DNA of 64,000 bases from DASZVB01 sp035545855 (GCA_035545855.1 DASZXK010000059.1:1-64000), one strand, 5' to 3'; positions 35,703 to 44,485 are shown, numbered from the stretch's first letter. Translations and numbers: made by a program. Notes: generated by a model not told the origin, from the letters alone.

Positions 35703-36043
35703 CTATCTCATGCCTCGCTTGGCTCGATAACCCTACCGAAAGCCTGACGATTTATCCGGGAAGTCTAGGCTCCGGATGGGGCGCTAGCAAGCATACGGCA
35801 GGCCCCCGGCGACAATTCAGACGTGACCCACCTGCCTCCGGAGATTTCTCCGGAGGCGGCGACCCGCAAAGCCTCGAAGCCGACTCAAGGGAAGCGCGTG
35901 AACCCGCGTTATCCCCACGAAATCCACGAAGCGCAGAACCGGTGCGACCACGCGAGAACTTTGCGTGGCGCCTTGGTCTGCCAGCGTGGCCCGCGAGGAG
36001 CGCGTCGGAACCCGGACCCGCTCCGGTCCCGACCAGGCGCGCC
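35703..36043. other. Intergenic region between clpP and clpX
   Basis: The 341 bases probably hold the clpX promoter. I see no clear -35/-10 pair. A perfect inverted repeat, CCTCCGGAGA/TCTCCGGAGG at 35835-35844 and 35847-35856, is the only notable element. It lacks a T run, so it is not an obvious terminator. No further coding sequence is supported. Confidence 0.45.
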
Positions 36044-36691
36044 TCAGTCCTTCTTCTTCTTCTCGAAGATCTCGTCGATCAGGCCGTATTCCTTGGCCTG
36101 GCTGGGACCCATGTAGAAGTCCCGATCGATGTCCTTCGTGATCTCGTCCCGGCCGCGGCCGGTGTGATCGACGAGGATCTGCGTGATGACGTCCTTCATG
36201 TGACGGATCTCGCGGGCCTGGATCTCGATGTCCGTGGCTTGACCCCGCGCGCCGCCGAGCGGCTGATGAATCATCACGCGCGAGTGCGGGAGCGCGTAGC
36301 GCTGCTTCTTTCGCCCCGCGCAGAGGAGCACCGCCGCCATGCTCGCCGCCTGCCCGATGCAGAGCGTGCTCACCGGGCAGCGGATGTACTGCATGGTGTC
36401 GTAGATCGCGAGGCCCGCGGTCACGACGCCGCCCGGCGAGTTGATGTAGAGCTGGATGTCCTTGTCCGGATCTTCGCTCTCCAGGAAGAGGAACTGGGCG
36501 ATGATGATGTTCGCGACGTCGTCGTCGACCGCGCTGCCGAGGAACACGATCCGGTCCTTCAGGAGCCGGCTGAAGATGTCCCACGTGCGCTCGCCGCGGT
36601 GCGTGGTCTCGACCACGTGCGGGTAGATGACCGAGCCGTGGGCTCGTTCGAGGACGGAGAGCGCTTCGCTACGGGTTTCGGGTCGCTTCAT
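36044..36691 (-). CDS. clpP: ATP-dependent Clp protease proteolytic subunit
   Basis: The 215-residue protein carries the serine-protease triad of ClpP: Ser117 (GQAASMAA), His142 (MIHQPLGG) and Asp191 (DRDFYM). LYINSPGG at 81-88 is the conserved substrate strand region. It forms the tetradecameric chamber that works with ClpX. The N-terminus is long enough to include a propeptide. It begins 17 bases after the tig stop, consistent with one tig-clpP transcript. A short Lys-rich C-terminus (KKKKD) is typical. Confidence 0.95.
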   Translation of the reverse strand: MKRPETRSEALSVLERAHGSVIYPHVVETTHRGERTWDIFSRLLKDRIVFLGSAVDDDVANIIIAQFLFLESEDPDKDIQLYINSPGGVVTAGLAIYDTMQYIRCPVSTLCIGQAASMAAVLLCAGRKKQRYALPHSRVMIHQPLGGARGQATDIEIQAREIRHMKDVITQILVDHTGRGRDEITKDIDRDFYMGPSQAKEYGLIDEIFEKKKKD

Positions 36692-36708
36692 CGATGGCTC
36701 CTCAGGGG

Positions 36709-37980
36709 TCAGGCTTCGGTGATCTTGGACTTCGATTCGATGATGTCGAGAACCTTGTTCTCGAGGACCATCCCGATCAGCATTTCACGCTTCTGAGCGT
36801 CCCGGTATTCCGCCCGCACCTTCGCGAGGTTCTTCCCGGTCTGCTCGGCGAGCTCCTTCATGCCCTCCTCGAGCTCGGCATCACCGATCTTGATGCCTTC
36901 CTTCTTGGCGATTTCCGCCATGAGGAGACCGGCGCGGACCTTCATCTCGCTCTCGGCCCGGATGCGACCGCGGAGCTCGGGGGGAACCACGGGCGGTCGG
37001 CCGGTGCGCCTCGCGAGCTGGACGACCTCGGCTTCCGCCACCTCCATTTGCCGCTGGACGAGGGACGGAGGCACGTCGATGGGGTTCTTTTCCACGAGGA
37101 CCCGGACGATGTCCTCGGCGAGGGCGTTGTCGGATTCCTCCTTGAGCTTCTTCTCGACCTGTGTCGAAATTTCCTTCTTGAGCGCATCGAGCGTCTCGTA
37201 GTCGCCGAGGTCCTTCGCGAATTCGTCGTCCAGGGTCGGGAGGACTCGTTCCTTCACGTCCTTGATCGAGAACTTGAAGGTGGCCTTCTTGCCGCGAAGG
37301 CCCGGGTGCGGATGCGTCTCCGGCAGATCGACGTCCACCGAGACGCTGTCGCCGACCTTCTTCCCGGTGAGGCCCTGGTCGATCTGCGGCATCAGGTCCC
37401 CCAGACCGAGCTCGGTCTGGAGGTCCGTCGCGCCGGCGTCCGTCACCGGAACGCCGCCTGCCTCGACGGTATAGTCGACCGTCAAGACGTCCCCGGCCTT
37501 CGACGGGCGCTCCGCCTTCAGCGGCTCGAGCGTCGAGTTCTCCCGGCGGAGCTGCTCGAGCTCCTGGGAAAGCCGGTCGTCCGTCACCGCGACCTTGGGA
37601 CGCTTCACCTCGAAGCCGTCGTACGTCACGGCCGCGATCTCGGGGAGCACCTCCACCCGCGCCTTGTAGGAGAACGGCTGGTCCTCGAGGACCTGGCTCG
37701 GCTCGATGGAGGGCTGGGTGACCGGCTGCATGTTCTGCTCCGTCACGGCCTTCTGGAAGGTGTCGTCCACCAGGCGCTGGGCCACGTCCGCCGCCACGCG
37801 CGGGCCGAAGTAGTGCGCGAGGACCTTCTTCGGGGCCTTGCCGGGGCGGAACCCCTTGACGCGCGCGCTCTTCGCGAGGCTCGTGTAGGCCTTGGACAGC
37901 TCGCTCTTCACTCGGTCCGCATCGACGCGAACGTCCAGCTCGACGAGCACGGGGCTCAGTTTTTGTACGGTGACCTGCAT
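36709..37980 (-). CDS. tig: Trigger factor, ribosome-associated chaperone
   Basis: The 423-residue protein shows the three trigger factor domains. The N-terminal ribosome-binding domain includes the GFRPGKAPKKV signature (about 43-53). A PPIase (FKBP-like) domain lies near 150-240 and a long helical C-terminal chaperone domain follows. It binds nascent chains at the exit tunnel. The ATG at 37980 is preceded by GGAGG nine bases upstream; the ATG seven codons earlier is less likely. First gene of the tig-clpP-clpX-lon block. Confidence 0.95.
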   Translation of the reverse strand: MQVTVQKLSPVLVELDVRVDADRVKSELSKAYTSLAKSARVKGFRPGKAPKKVLAHYFGPRVAADVAQRLVDDTFQKAVTEQNMQPVTQPSIEPSQVLEDQPFSYKARVEVLPEIAAVTYDGFEVKRPKVAVTDDRLSQELEQLRRENSTLEPLKAERPSKAGDVLTVDYTVEAGGVPVTDAGATDLQTELGLGDLMPQIDQGLTGKKVGDSVSVDVDLPETHPHPGLRGKKATFKFSIKDVKERVLPTLDDEFAKDLGDYETLDALKKEISTQVEKKLKEESDNALAEDIVRVLVEKNPIDVPPSLVQRQMEVAEAEVVQLARRTGRPPVVPPELRGRIRAESEMKVRAGLLMAEIAKKEGIKIGDAELEEGMKELAEQTGKNLAKVRAEYRDAQKREMLIGMVLENKVLDIIESKSKITEA

Positions 37981-38072
37981 GGGAGGCGCCCTCCGTGCCA
38001 TGCGCGGTCGGGAAGGTCAATGCGCGTCGCGCCCGATCGTGCTCGGTTTTTCCGCGGAGACCGACCGGGACG

Positions 38073-38108
38073 AAAAAACGCCCCCGCAGGAGGCAATCCG
38101 CGGGGGCG
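38073..38108 (-). terminator. Intrinsic terminator of the small acidic protein gene
   Basis: On the minus strand a 9-bp GC-rich stem (38108-38100 with 38087-38079) with an 11-base loop is followed by six T. It ends the transcript of the gene at 38158 and insulates it from tig. Confidence 0.85.
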
Positions 38109-38157
38109 ACAAGAGTCGGCTTAAGAAAGACTCTTCAAGACTGTGCGGGACCCGGCT

Positions 38158-38343
38158 TCAGTCGTCTTCCGGCTCCTCCTCTTCGGCGGCGTCCAGCGCC
38201 GCCTCGAAGGGGTCGACGTCGAACTCGAGGTCGGACTCGCTCGAGGTCGAGAGCTCGTCCATGGACCAACCGACACGCATGGACGGACGGATCTCCTCGC
38301 GCTCGAAGTCGGCGAAGCTGCGGTAAGCTTTGGGAAGGGCCAT
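38158..38343 (-). CDS. Small acidic protein of unknown function
   Basis: The 61-residue protein starts MALPKAYRSF. Its first third is mixed and aromatic-containing (FADFEREEIRPSMRVGWSMDELS); the rest is strongly acidic and ends EEEEPEDD. GAGGAG ten bases before the ATG and a dedicated terminator show that it is a real transcription unit, divergent from parA. I do not recognise a family. Size and charge could suit an adaptor, an inhibitor or a partner of a DNA-binding protein, but none of this is shown. The shared promoter region carries repeated heptamers at 38424-38466. Confidence 0.7.
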   Translation of the reverse strand: MALPKAYRSFADFEREEIRPSMRVGWSMDELSTSSESDLEFDVDPFEAALDAAEEEEPEDD

Positions 38344-38423
38344 TTACGGATGTCTCCTCGGGGTTGGGTTCTCGGGCGAGACGGGCAGCCCCGGCTCCGT
38401 TTCCTCTGACGTGGTTCTGGACG

Positions 38424-38466
38424 GTGTAGACAGGAAGACCACCTACACCTACATCTCGCTACACCA
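38424..38466. promoter_or_regulatory. Repeated heptamer, putative operator
   Basis: GGTGTAG at 38424-38430 faces CTACACC at 38444-38450, and CTACACC occurs again at 38460-38466. One inverted and one direct copy of the same 7-mer lie between the divergent small acidic protein gene and parA, as expected of a regulator's binding sites. Confidence 0.45.
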
Positions 38467-38541
38467 TACGACATCGGCTCCAGCCGACCAAGAAATCGCG
38501 AATTGTCGCCCGGGTTTCGATAAGGGAGTTCTCAGCACCGA

Positions 38542-39303
38542 ATGGCCAACGTGATCGCGATCGCCAACCAGAAAGGCGGCGTCGGCAAGACGACGACGGC
38601 GGTCAACCTCGCGGCGAGTCTCGCCGCCGCGGAGCACCCCACCCTGCTCGTCGATCTCGACCCCCAGGCGAACGCGTCGAGCGGCGTGGGCATCGCGCCG
38701 CATTCCGTGACTCGCACGATCTACGACGCGCTGATCGGCAACGCGCCGCTGTCGGAGGTCATCCAGCACACGAAGATCCCGACGCTCGACGTCGCGCCGT
38801 CGAGCCAGGATCTCACGGCCGTCGAGTACGAGCTCTTCGAGGAAGAGGGGCGCGGGCAACACCTCCGGAAGGTGCTGTCGGAGGACGCGGCCCGGAAGTA
38901 CGACTACATCGTCATCGACTCGCCCCCTTCCCTCGGCGTGCTCACGCTGAACGTGCTCGCCGCCGCGAATCGCGTGATCGTCCCGCTGCAGCCGGAGTAC
39001 TACGCGCTCGAGGGAATCACGTACCTGATGGCCACGATCGACCGCGTGAAGAACTCCTTGAATCCGGGGCTCACGGTGGAGGGCATCGTCCTCACGATGT
39101 GGGATCCGCGGAACAAGCTCGCCCACGAGGTGGCCGACCAGGTGCGGAAGCACTTCCGCGTGTTCGATTCGATCATCCCGCGAAATGTCCGGCTCAGCGA
39201 GGCGCCGTCGCACGGCCTCCCCGCGCTGCTCTACGACGTGCAGTGCAAGGGAGCGCAGGGGTACCTGGGCCTCGCGCGCGAGGTCATCGAGGCACGTCCG
39301 TGA
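38542..39303 (+). CDS. parA: Chromosome-partitioning ATPase
   Basis: The 253-residue protein has the deviant Walker A motif KGGVGKTT (11-18) with the signature Lys, LLVDLDPQANAS (Walker A' region) and YIVIDSPPSLG (Walker B). It lacks the N-terminal HTH of plasmid ParA type Ia proteins, so it is the chromosomal (Soj-like) form. Together with ParB it moves origin regions apart using an ATP-dependent nucleoid gradient. The stop shares four bases with the parB GTG. AAGGGAG lies 13 bases upstream of the ATG, a long spacing. Divergent from the small acidic protein gene. Confidence 0.93.
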   Translation: MANVIAIANQKGGVGKTTTAVNLAASLAAAEHPTLLVDLDPQANASSGVGIAPHSVTRTIYDALIGNAPLSEVIQHTKIPTLDVAPSSQDLTAVEYELFEEEGRGQHLRKVLSEDAARKYDYIVIDSPPSLGVLTLNVLAAANRVIVPLQPEYYALEGITYLMATIDRVKNSLNPGLTVEGIVLTMWDPRNKLAHEVADQVRKHFRVFDSIIPRNVRLSEAPSHGLPALLYDVQCKGAQGYLGLAREVIEARP

Positions 39304-40187
39304 GCGGCGCCGGGAAACCGCCGCGCGGCCTCGGTCGCGGGCTCGACGTGCTCCTCCCGACGCGGAAGGAACCCGTCGCGAGCACGGGACAGACGTACGG
39401 CAAGGGCAACGTCTTCGAGTGCCCCATCGAGAAGATCGTCCCTCAGAAGGGCCAGCCCCGGCAGCACTTCGACAAGGAACGACTCGAGGAGCTCGCCCGG
39501 TCGATCCGGGAGCACGGGCTCATCGAGCCGCTCGTCGTCCGGAAGCGGGGCGAAGAATACGAGCTCATCGCCGGTGAGCGGCGTTGGCGAGCGGCGCAGC
39601 GCGCGGGCCTCCGCGAGGTGATGGTCGTCGTCCGGGACGTCTCGGCGAAGAACGCCTTCGAGCTCGCCCTCATCGAGAACATCCAGCGGGAAGACCTGAA
39701 CGCGATCGAGTTCGCCGAAGCCCTCCAGCGGCTCATCGACGAGCACGGCTACACGCAGGAATCGATCGCGGAGCGGATGGGGAAAGATCGGTCCACCGTC
39801 GCGAACGCGCTCCGGCTACTGAAGTTGCCGGAGAAGGTCCGGAAGCTCGTCGTCTCCGGCGAGCTCTCGGAAGGGCACGCCCGGGCGCTCCTCGGCGCGC
39901 CGGACGAAGCGAGCCTCGCCGCGCTCGCGGAGAAGGTCGCTACCGGACGGCTCAGCGTCCGCCAGACGGAAGCGCTCGTCCGCGGCGCGAAGGACAGGAA
40001 GGCCGGAACGAACGGCGCGAGCGGCGGCCCCAAGACGAAGACCCCGGCCGTCCGCGACCTCGAGTCCCGCCTGACGCGGAAGCTCGGCACCAAGTGCGAG
40101 GTCCGCGACAAGGACGGTAAGGGCGAAATCGTCGTCCAGTACTCGTCCCTGGACGAACTGGATCGTCTCCTGGAGACGCTCCTGTAG
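39300..40187 (+). CDS. parB: Chromosome-partitioning protein ParB (parS-binding CTP switch)
   Basis: The 295-residue protein begins at a GTG that overlaps the parA stop (GTGA). The N-terminus has PRGLGRGLDVLLP, the ParA-interaction type motif. The ParB/Srx CTPase domain contains ELIAGERRWRAAQ and ALIENIQREDLNAIE. The HTH follows (YTQESIAERMGKDRSTVANALRLL). A C-terminal dimerisation region ends the protein. It loads at parS and spreads as a CTP clamp. No parS-like 16-bp palindrome was found by eye in the window. An upstream ATG inside parA at 39099 is rejected. Confidence 0.92.
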   Translation: MSGAGKPPRGLGRGLDVLLPTRKEPVASTGQTYGKGNVFECPIEKIVPQKGQPRQHFDKERLEELARSIREHGLIEPLVVRKRGEEYELIAGERRWRAAQRAGLREVMVVVRDVSAKNAFELALIENIQREDLNAIEFAEALQRLIDEHGYTQESIAERMGKDRSTVANALRLLKLPEKVRKLVVSGELSEGHARALLGAPDEASLAALAEKVATGRLSVRQTEALVRGAKDRKAGTNGASGGPKTKTPAVRDLESRLTRKLGTKCEVRDKDGKGEIVVQYSSLDELDRLLETLL

Positions 40188-40313
40188 CCGCCGCCCCTGC
40201 CCCGTCCGTTCACGACGAGCTCGGCGAAGCAGGCGACCCCACCGCAAGCGAAGCCGAGGACCACAGGAGCCGCCCGGCGAACGACGTCGCGGCGGGTATC
40301 TCCTCCCCGGACA

Positions 40314-40327
40314 GTTTGTATACAAAC
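40314..40327. promoter_or_regulatory. Perfect 14-bp palindrome
   Basis: GTTTGTATACAAAC is a perfect, AT-rich palindrome in otherwise GC-rich DNA. It looks like an operator, yet both neighbouring genes end rather than start here. Its right half (ACAAACCAAA, to 40332) is reused in the repeats at 40493. Confidence 0.5.
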
Positions 40328-40492
40328 CAAATGGACGAGACCCGCCGTTCGTCGAGCTCGCCCGCAGGGCGGCGGTCGCCCCCCCCGATTGGTCCAGCCG
40401 TTCCACGGCTACCCGCGAGCAAAGCGAGCGCGCGCCCAATCGGGCGCGGCAGGGGGAGAGGTTCCCGAGGACCGCAGGGCGAAGCCCGAGGA

Positions 40493-40622
40493 CCGCAAGG
40501 GAAGCCTCGGGGGACAAGGTCCCCCACAAACCAAACCCCACGACGCTCACCGCCGTCCTGCCCCGCAAGGGAAGCCTCGGGGGACCAGGTCCCCCACAAA
40601 CCAAACCCCACGACGCTCACCG
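40493..40622. repeat. Two 60-base hairpin repeats, 70-base period
   Basis: The copies at 40493-40552 and 40563-40622 differ at one base in 60. Each contains a 7-bp stem (GGGGGAC/GTCCCCC) with a 3-base loop, and the single difference lies in that loop. A shorter partial copy of the left end (about 20 bases) precedes them near 40464. The layout resembles REP-type or small mobile palindromic elements. Confidence 0.75.
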
Positions 40623-40643
40623 TCGTTCGCTCGGGCCGTTCCG

Positions 40644-41654
40644 CTACTTGATCTCCGAGAGCGCCTTCTTCGCCGCCTGGCCCAGCGCCCCGGTGTCCAG
40701 CTCGGCCGCTTTCTGGAGCTCCGCTTTCGCCGCCTTCTTGTCGCCGTCGGCGAGCTTCTGCTGGCCGAGGTAGTAGTGGGCGGGGGCGTACTTCGGATCG
40801 GCCGTCGTGGCCGCGACGAAGTCGGCCTCGGCGGCCTTGTCGTCCTTCTTGCCGTGCTTGCAGATGCCGCGCTGGACGCGGAGCTCGGCGACGTCCTTCT
40901 TCGAGACGGCGCGGTCGAGCGCTCGGACGCAGCCGTCGAACGCCTTGAGCTTCCCGAGGAGGCGTCCGGTGGATGCGAGGACCGCCACGTCGTCGCTCTC
41001 GGTGAGGGGCATGAGCTCCTTCACGGCTCCCGCCTCGTCTCCCGAACGGGCGAGCGATTCGCCGTAGAGGTACCGGACCTCGCCGTCCTTCGGGGCCGCG
41101 GCGAGCGCCGCCTTGAACGCGGCTGGCGCGTCCTTGCTGCCGGTCGCGTCCAGGGCGACGGCGCGGTTCCGGAGGAGCGACGGGCTCTTCGGCGCGACCT
41201 TCAGGCCGGCCTCGGCGGCTTCGAGTGCGCCCTTCGCGTCTTCCAGATCCAGCAGGACACCGGACAGGTTCGTGCTCGCCTCCGCGAGCTTCGGATCGAG
41301 CGACAGCGCCTTTCGGTAGTCCTCCGCCGCGGTCTTCCCGTCGCCGAGGCCCTCGTCCGCGACGCCGAGATAGAACGCCGCTTGCGGGTCCTTCGGGTTC
41401 GCCTGGGTCGCCTCGGTGAGCACCGTCTTCGCCTTCGCGAAATCGCCGGCCTGGATGGCGTCCATGCCTTCCTTCACCTTGCCGCTCGACGGCTGGGCCG
41501 CGGCGCCGCCGCCCGACGGCGCGTCGTCGTCGTCCAGAGGTGGCGGATTGTCCGCGGTCTGCGGCGGGGGCTCCGAGCCGCCGCACGCGACGAGCGCGGG
41601 GACACCCAGCGCGATCCACGAAGCCAGACGAAGAGCGCGGACGTTCCAGACCAT
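40644..41654 (-). CDS. TPR-repeat lipoprotein
   Basis: The 336-residue protein has a lipobox LVAC (Cys24), an acidic Pro-rich linker (PPPLDDDDAPSGG) and then tetratricopeptide repeats from about residue 60 to the end. Canonical 34-residue units show A-A-Y/F-LG patterns such as AAFYLGVADEGLGDGKTAAEDYRKALSLDP and APAHYYLGQQKLADGDKKAAKAELQKAAELD. Such proteins serve as envelope assembly scaffolds; the partner is unknown. The start lies two bases after the glnD stop, so the two are probably one transcript. Its 3' end faces the repeat region at 40188. Confidence 0.85.
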   Translation of the reverse strand: MVWNVRALRLASWIALGVPALVACGGSEPPPQTADNPPPLDDDDAPSGGGAAAQPSSGKVKEGMDAIQAGDFAKAKTVLTEATQANPKDPQAAFYLGVADEGLGDGKTAAEDYRKALSLDPKLAEASTNLSGVLLDLEDAKGALEAAEAGLKVAPKSPSLLRNRAVALDATGSKDAPAAFKAALAAAPKDGEVRYLYGESLARSGDEAGAVKELMPLTESDDVAVLASTGRLLGKLKAFDGCVRALDRAVSKKDVAELRVQRGICKHGKKDDKAAEADFVAATTADPKYAPAHYYLGQQKLADGDKKAAKAELQKAAELDTGALGQAAKKALSEIK

Positions 41655-41656
41655 CT

Positions 41657-44347
41657 CTATCCTCCCGTTTCGAGACGCGCGATCGTACCGAGAATGCTCT
41701 GAGTCAGACCCTCGATTCGCGCTTCGTCGAGGACCTTTCCGCCGTTCTGATCGGAGACGTAGAACACGTCCGCGACGCGCTCACCCTCCGTGTTGATCTT
41801 CGCGAACGAGATGCTGAGCCCCTCGTGCTGCAGGGCCGTCGAGAGCCAGAAGAGGAGTCCACGGCGATCGCGGGTGATGACCTCGATGATCGTGTGGTTC
41901 GTGGCCGAACGACTGTCCACGTTCACCTTCGTCGCGACCGGAGGCGTCGGGCGAACGCTCCAGCGCGGCTGCGCCCGCACTCCGGTCGCGAGCTCGACCG
42001 GGTCCAGCTTCCCGTCCAGAAGGAGCCCGAGATCCCGCTCGCAGCCGGGGATGCTCTTCAGCACCTGCTCGACCTCCTGCCCGCTCCTCACCCAGAAGGT
42101 GTCGAGCGACCGGCTTCGCCCGTCCTGCCCGACCCAGGAGTAGATCTGCGCCGAGAGCACCTTCAGCTTCGCGTGCGTGAAGGTCGCGGTGATCATCGCG
42201 AGGAGGCCCGGGCGGTCGTCCGCGACGACGCAGAGCTCGACGTACGGGTGACTCTCCGAGAGCACCTTGACGTTCGCGGGCTTCGCCTGAGCCTCCTCCG
42301 CGAAGAGCGCCTGGCGGACGACGTCCTCCGGCTCGTTCGCGTAGAGGTACCGCTCCGGGAGCGCGTGGAGGAAGTGGTCGAAGAACTTGCGGTCTTTCCC
42401 CTTCGGCCACTGGGCGACGACCTCGGCCCGCGCGGCCTCGAACCGCTCGGGGCCGCGCGTGGGCGCGCCGGAGAAGTAGCGGTCCGCCGCGACGTAGAGC
42501 TCGTCCAGCATCCGCCTCTTCCAGCTCGTCATCGAGCCGGGGCTCGTCGTCGTGACGTCCGCGAGCGTGAGGAGGTAGAGCTCCCGGAGGCCCTCCGCGC
42601 CGCGCACCTCGGCGCAGAACTCCTCGAGCGTCTTCGGGTCGTCGATGTCCCGACGGGTCGCCACGTGGTACATCCTGAGATGCTTCAGCACGTGATGCGC
42701 GACCTCCACGATGTCCGCGTCGGGGAAGCCGAGCCGCTTCAGGATGGGCCAGCACATGTCGGCGCCGCGCTGAGGGTGCTCCTTGCCGCCGATGTCCTTT
42801 CCGATGTCGTGGAGGAGGGCGGCGAAGAACAGCACCTCGAGACGCGGCATCTCCGCGGCGAGGCGACACGCGAGCGGATGCTCTGCGGCGAGGTCCCCGC
42901 GGGCGAGCGCCCGGAGCTGATCCACGGCAGCGACGGAGTGAACGTCCACCGTGTACACGTGATAGATGTCGTGGTGCACCCGCCCGACGACGGGTGAAAA
43001 CTCCGGCACCATCGCGACGAGGAGGCCCACGTCGTGGAGATCGTGCAGGACGGAGCCATGACGGAGCTTCGTCTGCTGGACGACGCAGACGAGCTTCACG
43101 AAGAGCTCGGACGCTTCCTCGCTGGCCCGGAGCGCGTCGCAGAAGACGGGACTCGAGACGGCGCGAGAGACGGCGTGCCGCGCGAAGTCGTACACCGGGA
43201 GATCCCGCTGGACGGCTTCGTCGTAGAGGCGCAGGGCGAGCGCCGGGTCGTGATAGAGCTCTTCGGGGTTCACCAGGGACACGGCGTCGCGCTGGAGCTT
43301 CAGACCCCGCCCGATGGGAGTTTCTTGGGGCCTCCGTCTCGGGGGCGGCTTCGCCCGAGAAAGGATCATCTCCCGCGCGCGCGCGACGGCTCGCGCGTGG
43401 CGGTAGTAGTCGCTCATGAACTGCTCGATTCCGTGGGCGGACGAGCCGTATCCGAGCTGCTCGGCGAGCCGCTCCTGCTGGTCGAAGCTCAGGCGATCGG
43501 CGCGACGGCCCGCCGAGAGGTGCAGGAGGTTCCGGACGCGGAAGAGGAGGCTCCGCGCAGCTTCGATCTCCGCCCACTCCCGCGGCACGAGGATCCCGTA
43601 GCGAACGAGGTCGGAGAGGTCCTGAACGCGCCAGCGGGCGCGCGCGCTCCAGTGCGCGGTGTCCAGATCCCGGATGCCGCCTTCGCCGTTCTTCACGTCG
43701 GGCTCGAGCAGGAAGACGGAGCCGCCGAAGCGCTCGTGACGATCGCGCGCGCTCTTGTCCAGGCGCTCGAGGAACGTCGCGAGATCCCCGGGGCCGAAGA
43801 CGCCCTGGAACGCGCGATCGAGGAGCTTCTGTCCGCCGTCCGTGTCCCCGGTGATGTTCCGCCAGTCGAGGAGGGACGTCGCCGTGGGGAGATCCGCCCG
43901 GGCGAGCTCGATGAAATCGTCCGCGGTGACGACCTGGTGCCCGATGTTGAGCCCCGCGTCCCAGAGCGGGTAGAGAAGCGCGTCCGCCGAAGGTCCGGCG
44001 CTCGCGGCGTCCCGCTCGTAGAGCATGCGCACGTCCAGATCGCTGTGCGGTGAGAGCGCGGCCCGACCGTAGCTACCGACGGCGGCGAGCGAGCAAGGGA
44101 CCCATTGCCCTTCGCGCGCCATCGCCGTCTTGGCGGCGTGGAACAGCGCCGAGAGCAGACCGTCGTAGACCTTGGCGTAGCGACGTCCGGCCGGGAGCCC
44201 CGCCTCCAGGTCTCCGCGCGCGATCATCGACTCCACGAGCGACCGGTGCTGGCTCAGATACCGACGGAGCTCCGGCACGAGCTGCGTGGAGAGCCGCTCG
44301 AGGAGAGGACGCGTGTCGTCGGACGCGGTCGTGGCGGAGGGGGGCAT
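41657..44347 (-). CDS. glnD: [Protein-PII] uridylyltransferase/uridylyl-removing enzyme
   Basis: The 896-residue protein is of normal GlnD length. The nucleotidyltransferase motif is GSYGRAALSPHSDLD (91-105). The HD hydrolase domain has LLHDIGKDIGG near 511. Two ACT domains that sense glutamine end the protein (about 705-890). It adds UMP to PII under nitrogen limitation and removes it when glutamine is high, so it controls ammonium assimilation. The ATG at 44347 was chosen because an upstream frame extension is Arg-rich and crosses the divergent promoter. The TPR lipoprotein follows two bases after the stop. Confidence 0.93.
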   Translation of the reverse strand: MPPSATTASDDTRPLLERLSTQLVPELRRYLSQHRSLVESMIARGDLEAGLPAGRRYAKVYDGLLSALFHAAKTAMAREGQWVPCSLAAVGSYGRAALSPHSDLDVRMLYERDAASAGPSADALLYPLWDAGLNIGHQVVTADDFIELARADLPTATSLLDWRNITGDTDGGQKLLDRAFQGVFGPGDLATFLERLDKSARDRHERFGGSVFLLEPDVKNGEGGIRDLDTAHWSARARWRVQDLSDLVRYGILVPREWAEIEAARSLLFRVRNLLHLSAGRRADRLSFDQQERLAEQLGYGSSAHGIEQFMSDYYRHARAVARAREMILSRAKPPPRRRPQETPIGRGLKLQRDAVSLVNPEELYHDPALALRLYDEAVQRDLPVYDFARHAVSRAVSSPVFCDALRASEEASELFVKLVCVVQQTKLRHGSVLHDLHDVGLLVAMVPEFSPVVGRVHHDIYHVYTVDVHSVAAVDQLRALARGDLAAEHPLACRLAAEMPRLEVLFFAALLHDIGKDIGGKEHPQRGADMCWPILKRLGFPDADIVEVAHHVLKHLRMYHVATRRDIDDPKTLEEFCAEVRGAEGLRELYLLTLADVTTTSPGSMTSWKRRMLDELYVAADRYFSGAPTRGPERFEAARAEVVAQWPKGKDRKFFDHFLHALPERYLYANEPEDVVRQALFAEEAQAKPANVKVLSESHPYVELCVVADDRPGLLAMITATFTHAKLKVLSAQIYSWVGQDGRSRSLDTFWVRSGQEVEQVLKSIPGCERDLGLLLDGKLDPVELATGVRAQPRWSVRPTPPVATKVNVDSRSATNHTIIEVITRDRRGLLFWLSTALQHEGLSISFAKINTEGERVADVFYVSDQNGGKVLDEARIEGLTQSILGTIARLETGG

Positions 44348-44485
44348 CGAGCGAGCTCGGGGCCGCGGGCGCCCGTCGGACCGGGGTTTATAGCGCAGCC
44401 GGGGCGGCCGGGAAGGCGGGAGTTCGGCTGCCCGGCAGGGTCCCTGGCTGTCTCGCGCGCTTCCCCGCATGCTACGATCCTCGCC

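Larger units (their letters stand above)
40188..40643. other. Convergent intergenic region with repeats
   Basis: This 456-base stretch lies between parB and the TPR lipoprotein gene, which converge on it. It contains a perfect 14-bp palindrome and a near-perfect 60-base repeat with a hairpin, both listed separately. Several reading frames cross it, but all are Arg/Pro/Gly-rich shadows without ribosome-binding sites. I see no gene here. Confidence 0.6.

Noticed and set aside
35835..35856. Perfect inverted repeat as a terminator after clpP
   Set aside because: No T run on either strand, and it lies closer to clpX's promoter side. Kept only as an inverted repeat inside the intergenic entry.
38344..40187. 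parS site near parA-parB
   Set aside because: No match to the 16-bp TGTTTCACGTGAAACA consensus was seen by eye in this region or elsewhere in the window. A computed search would be decisive.
40188..40643. Coding sequence or CRISPR array in the repeat region
   Set aside because: Only two full repeat copies with 10-base spacers of nearly the same sequence, no variable spacers, and no ribosome-binding site for the crossing frames.
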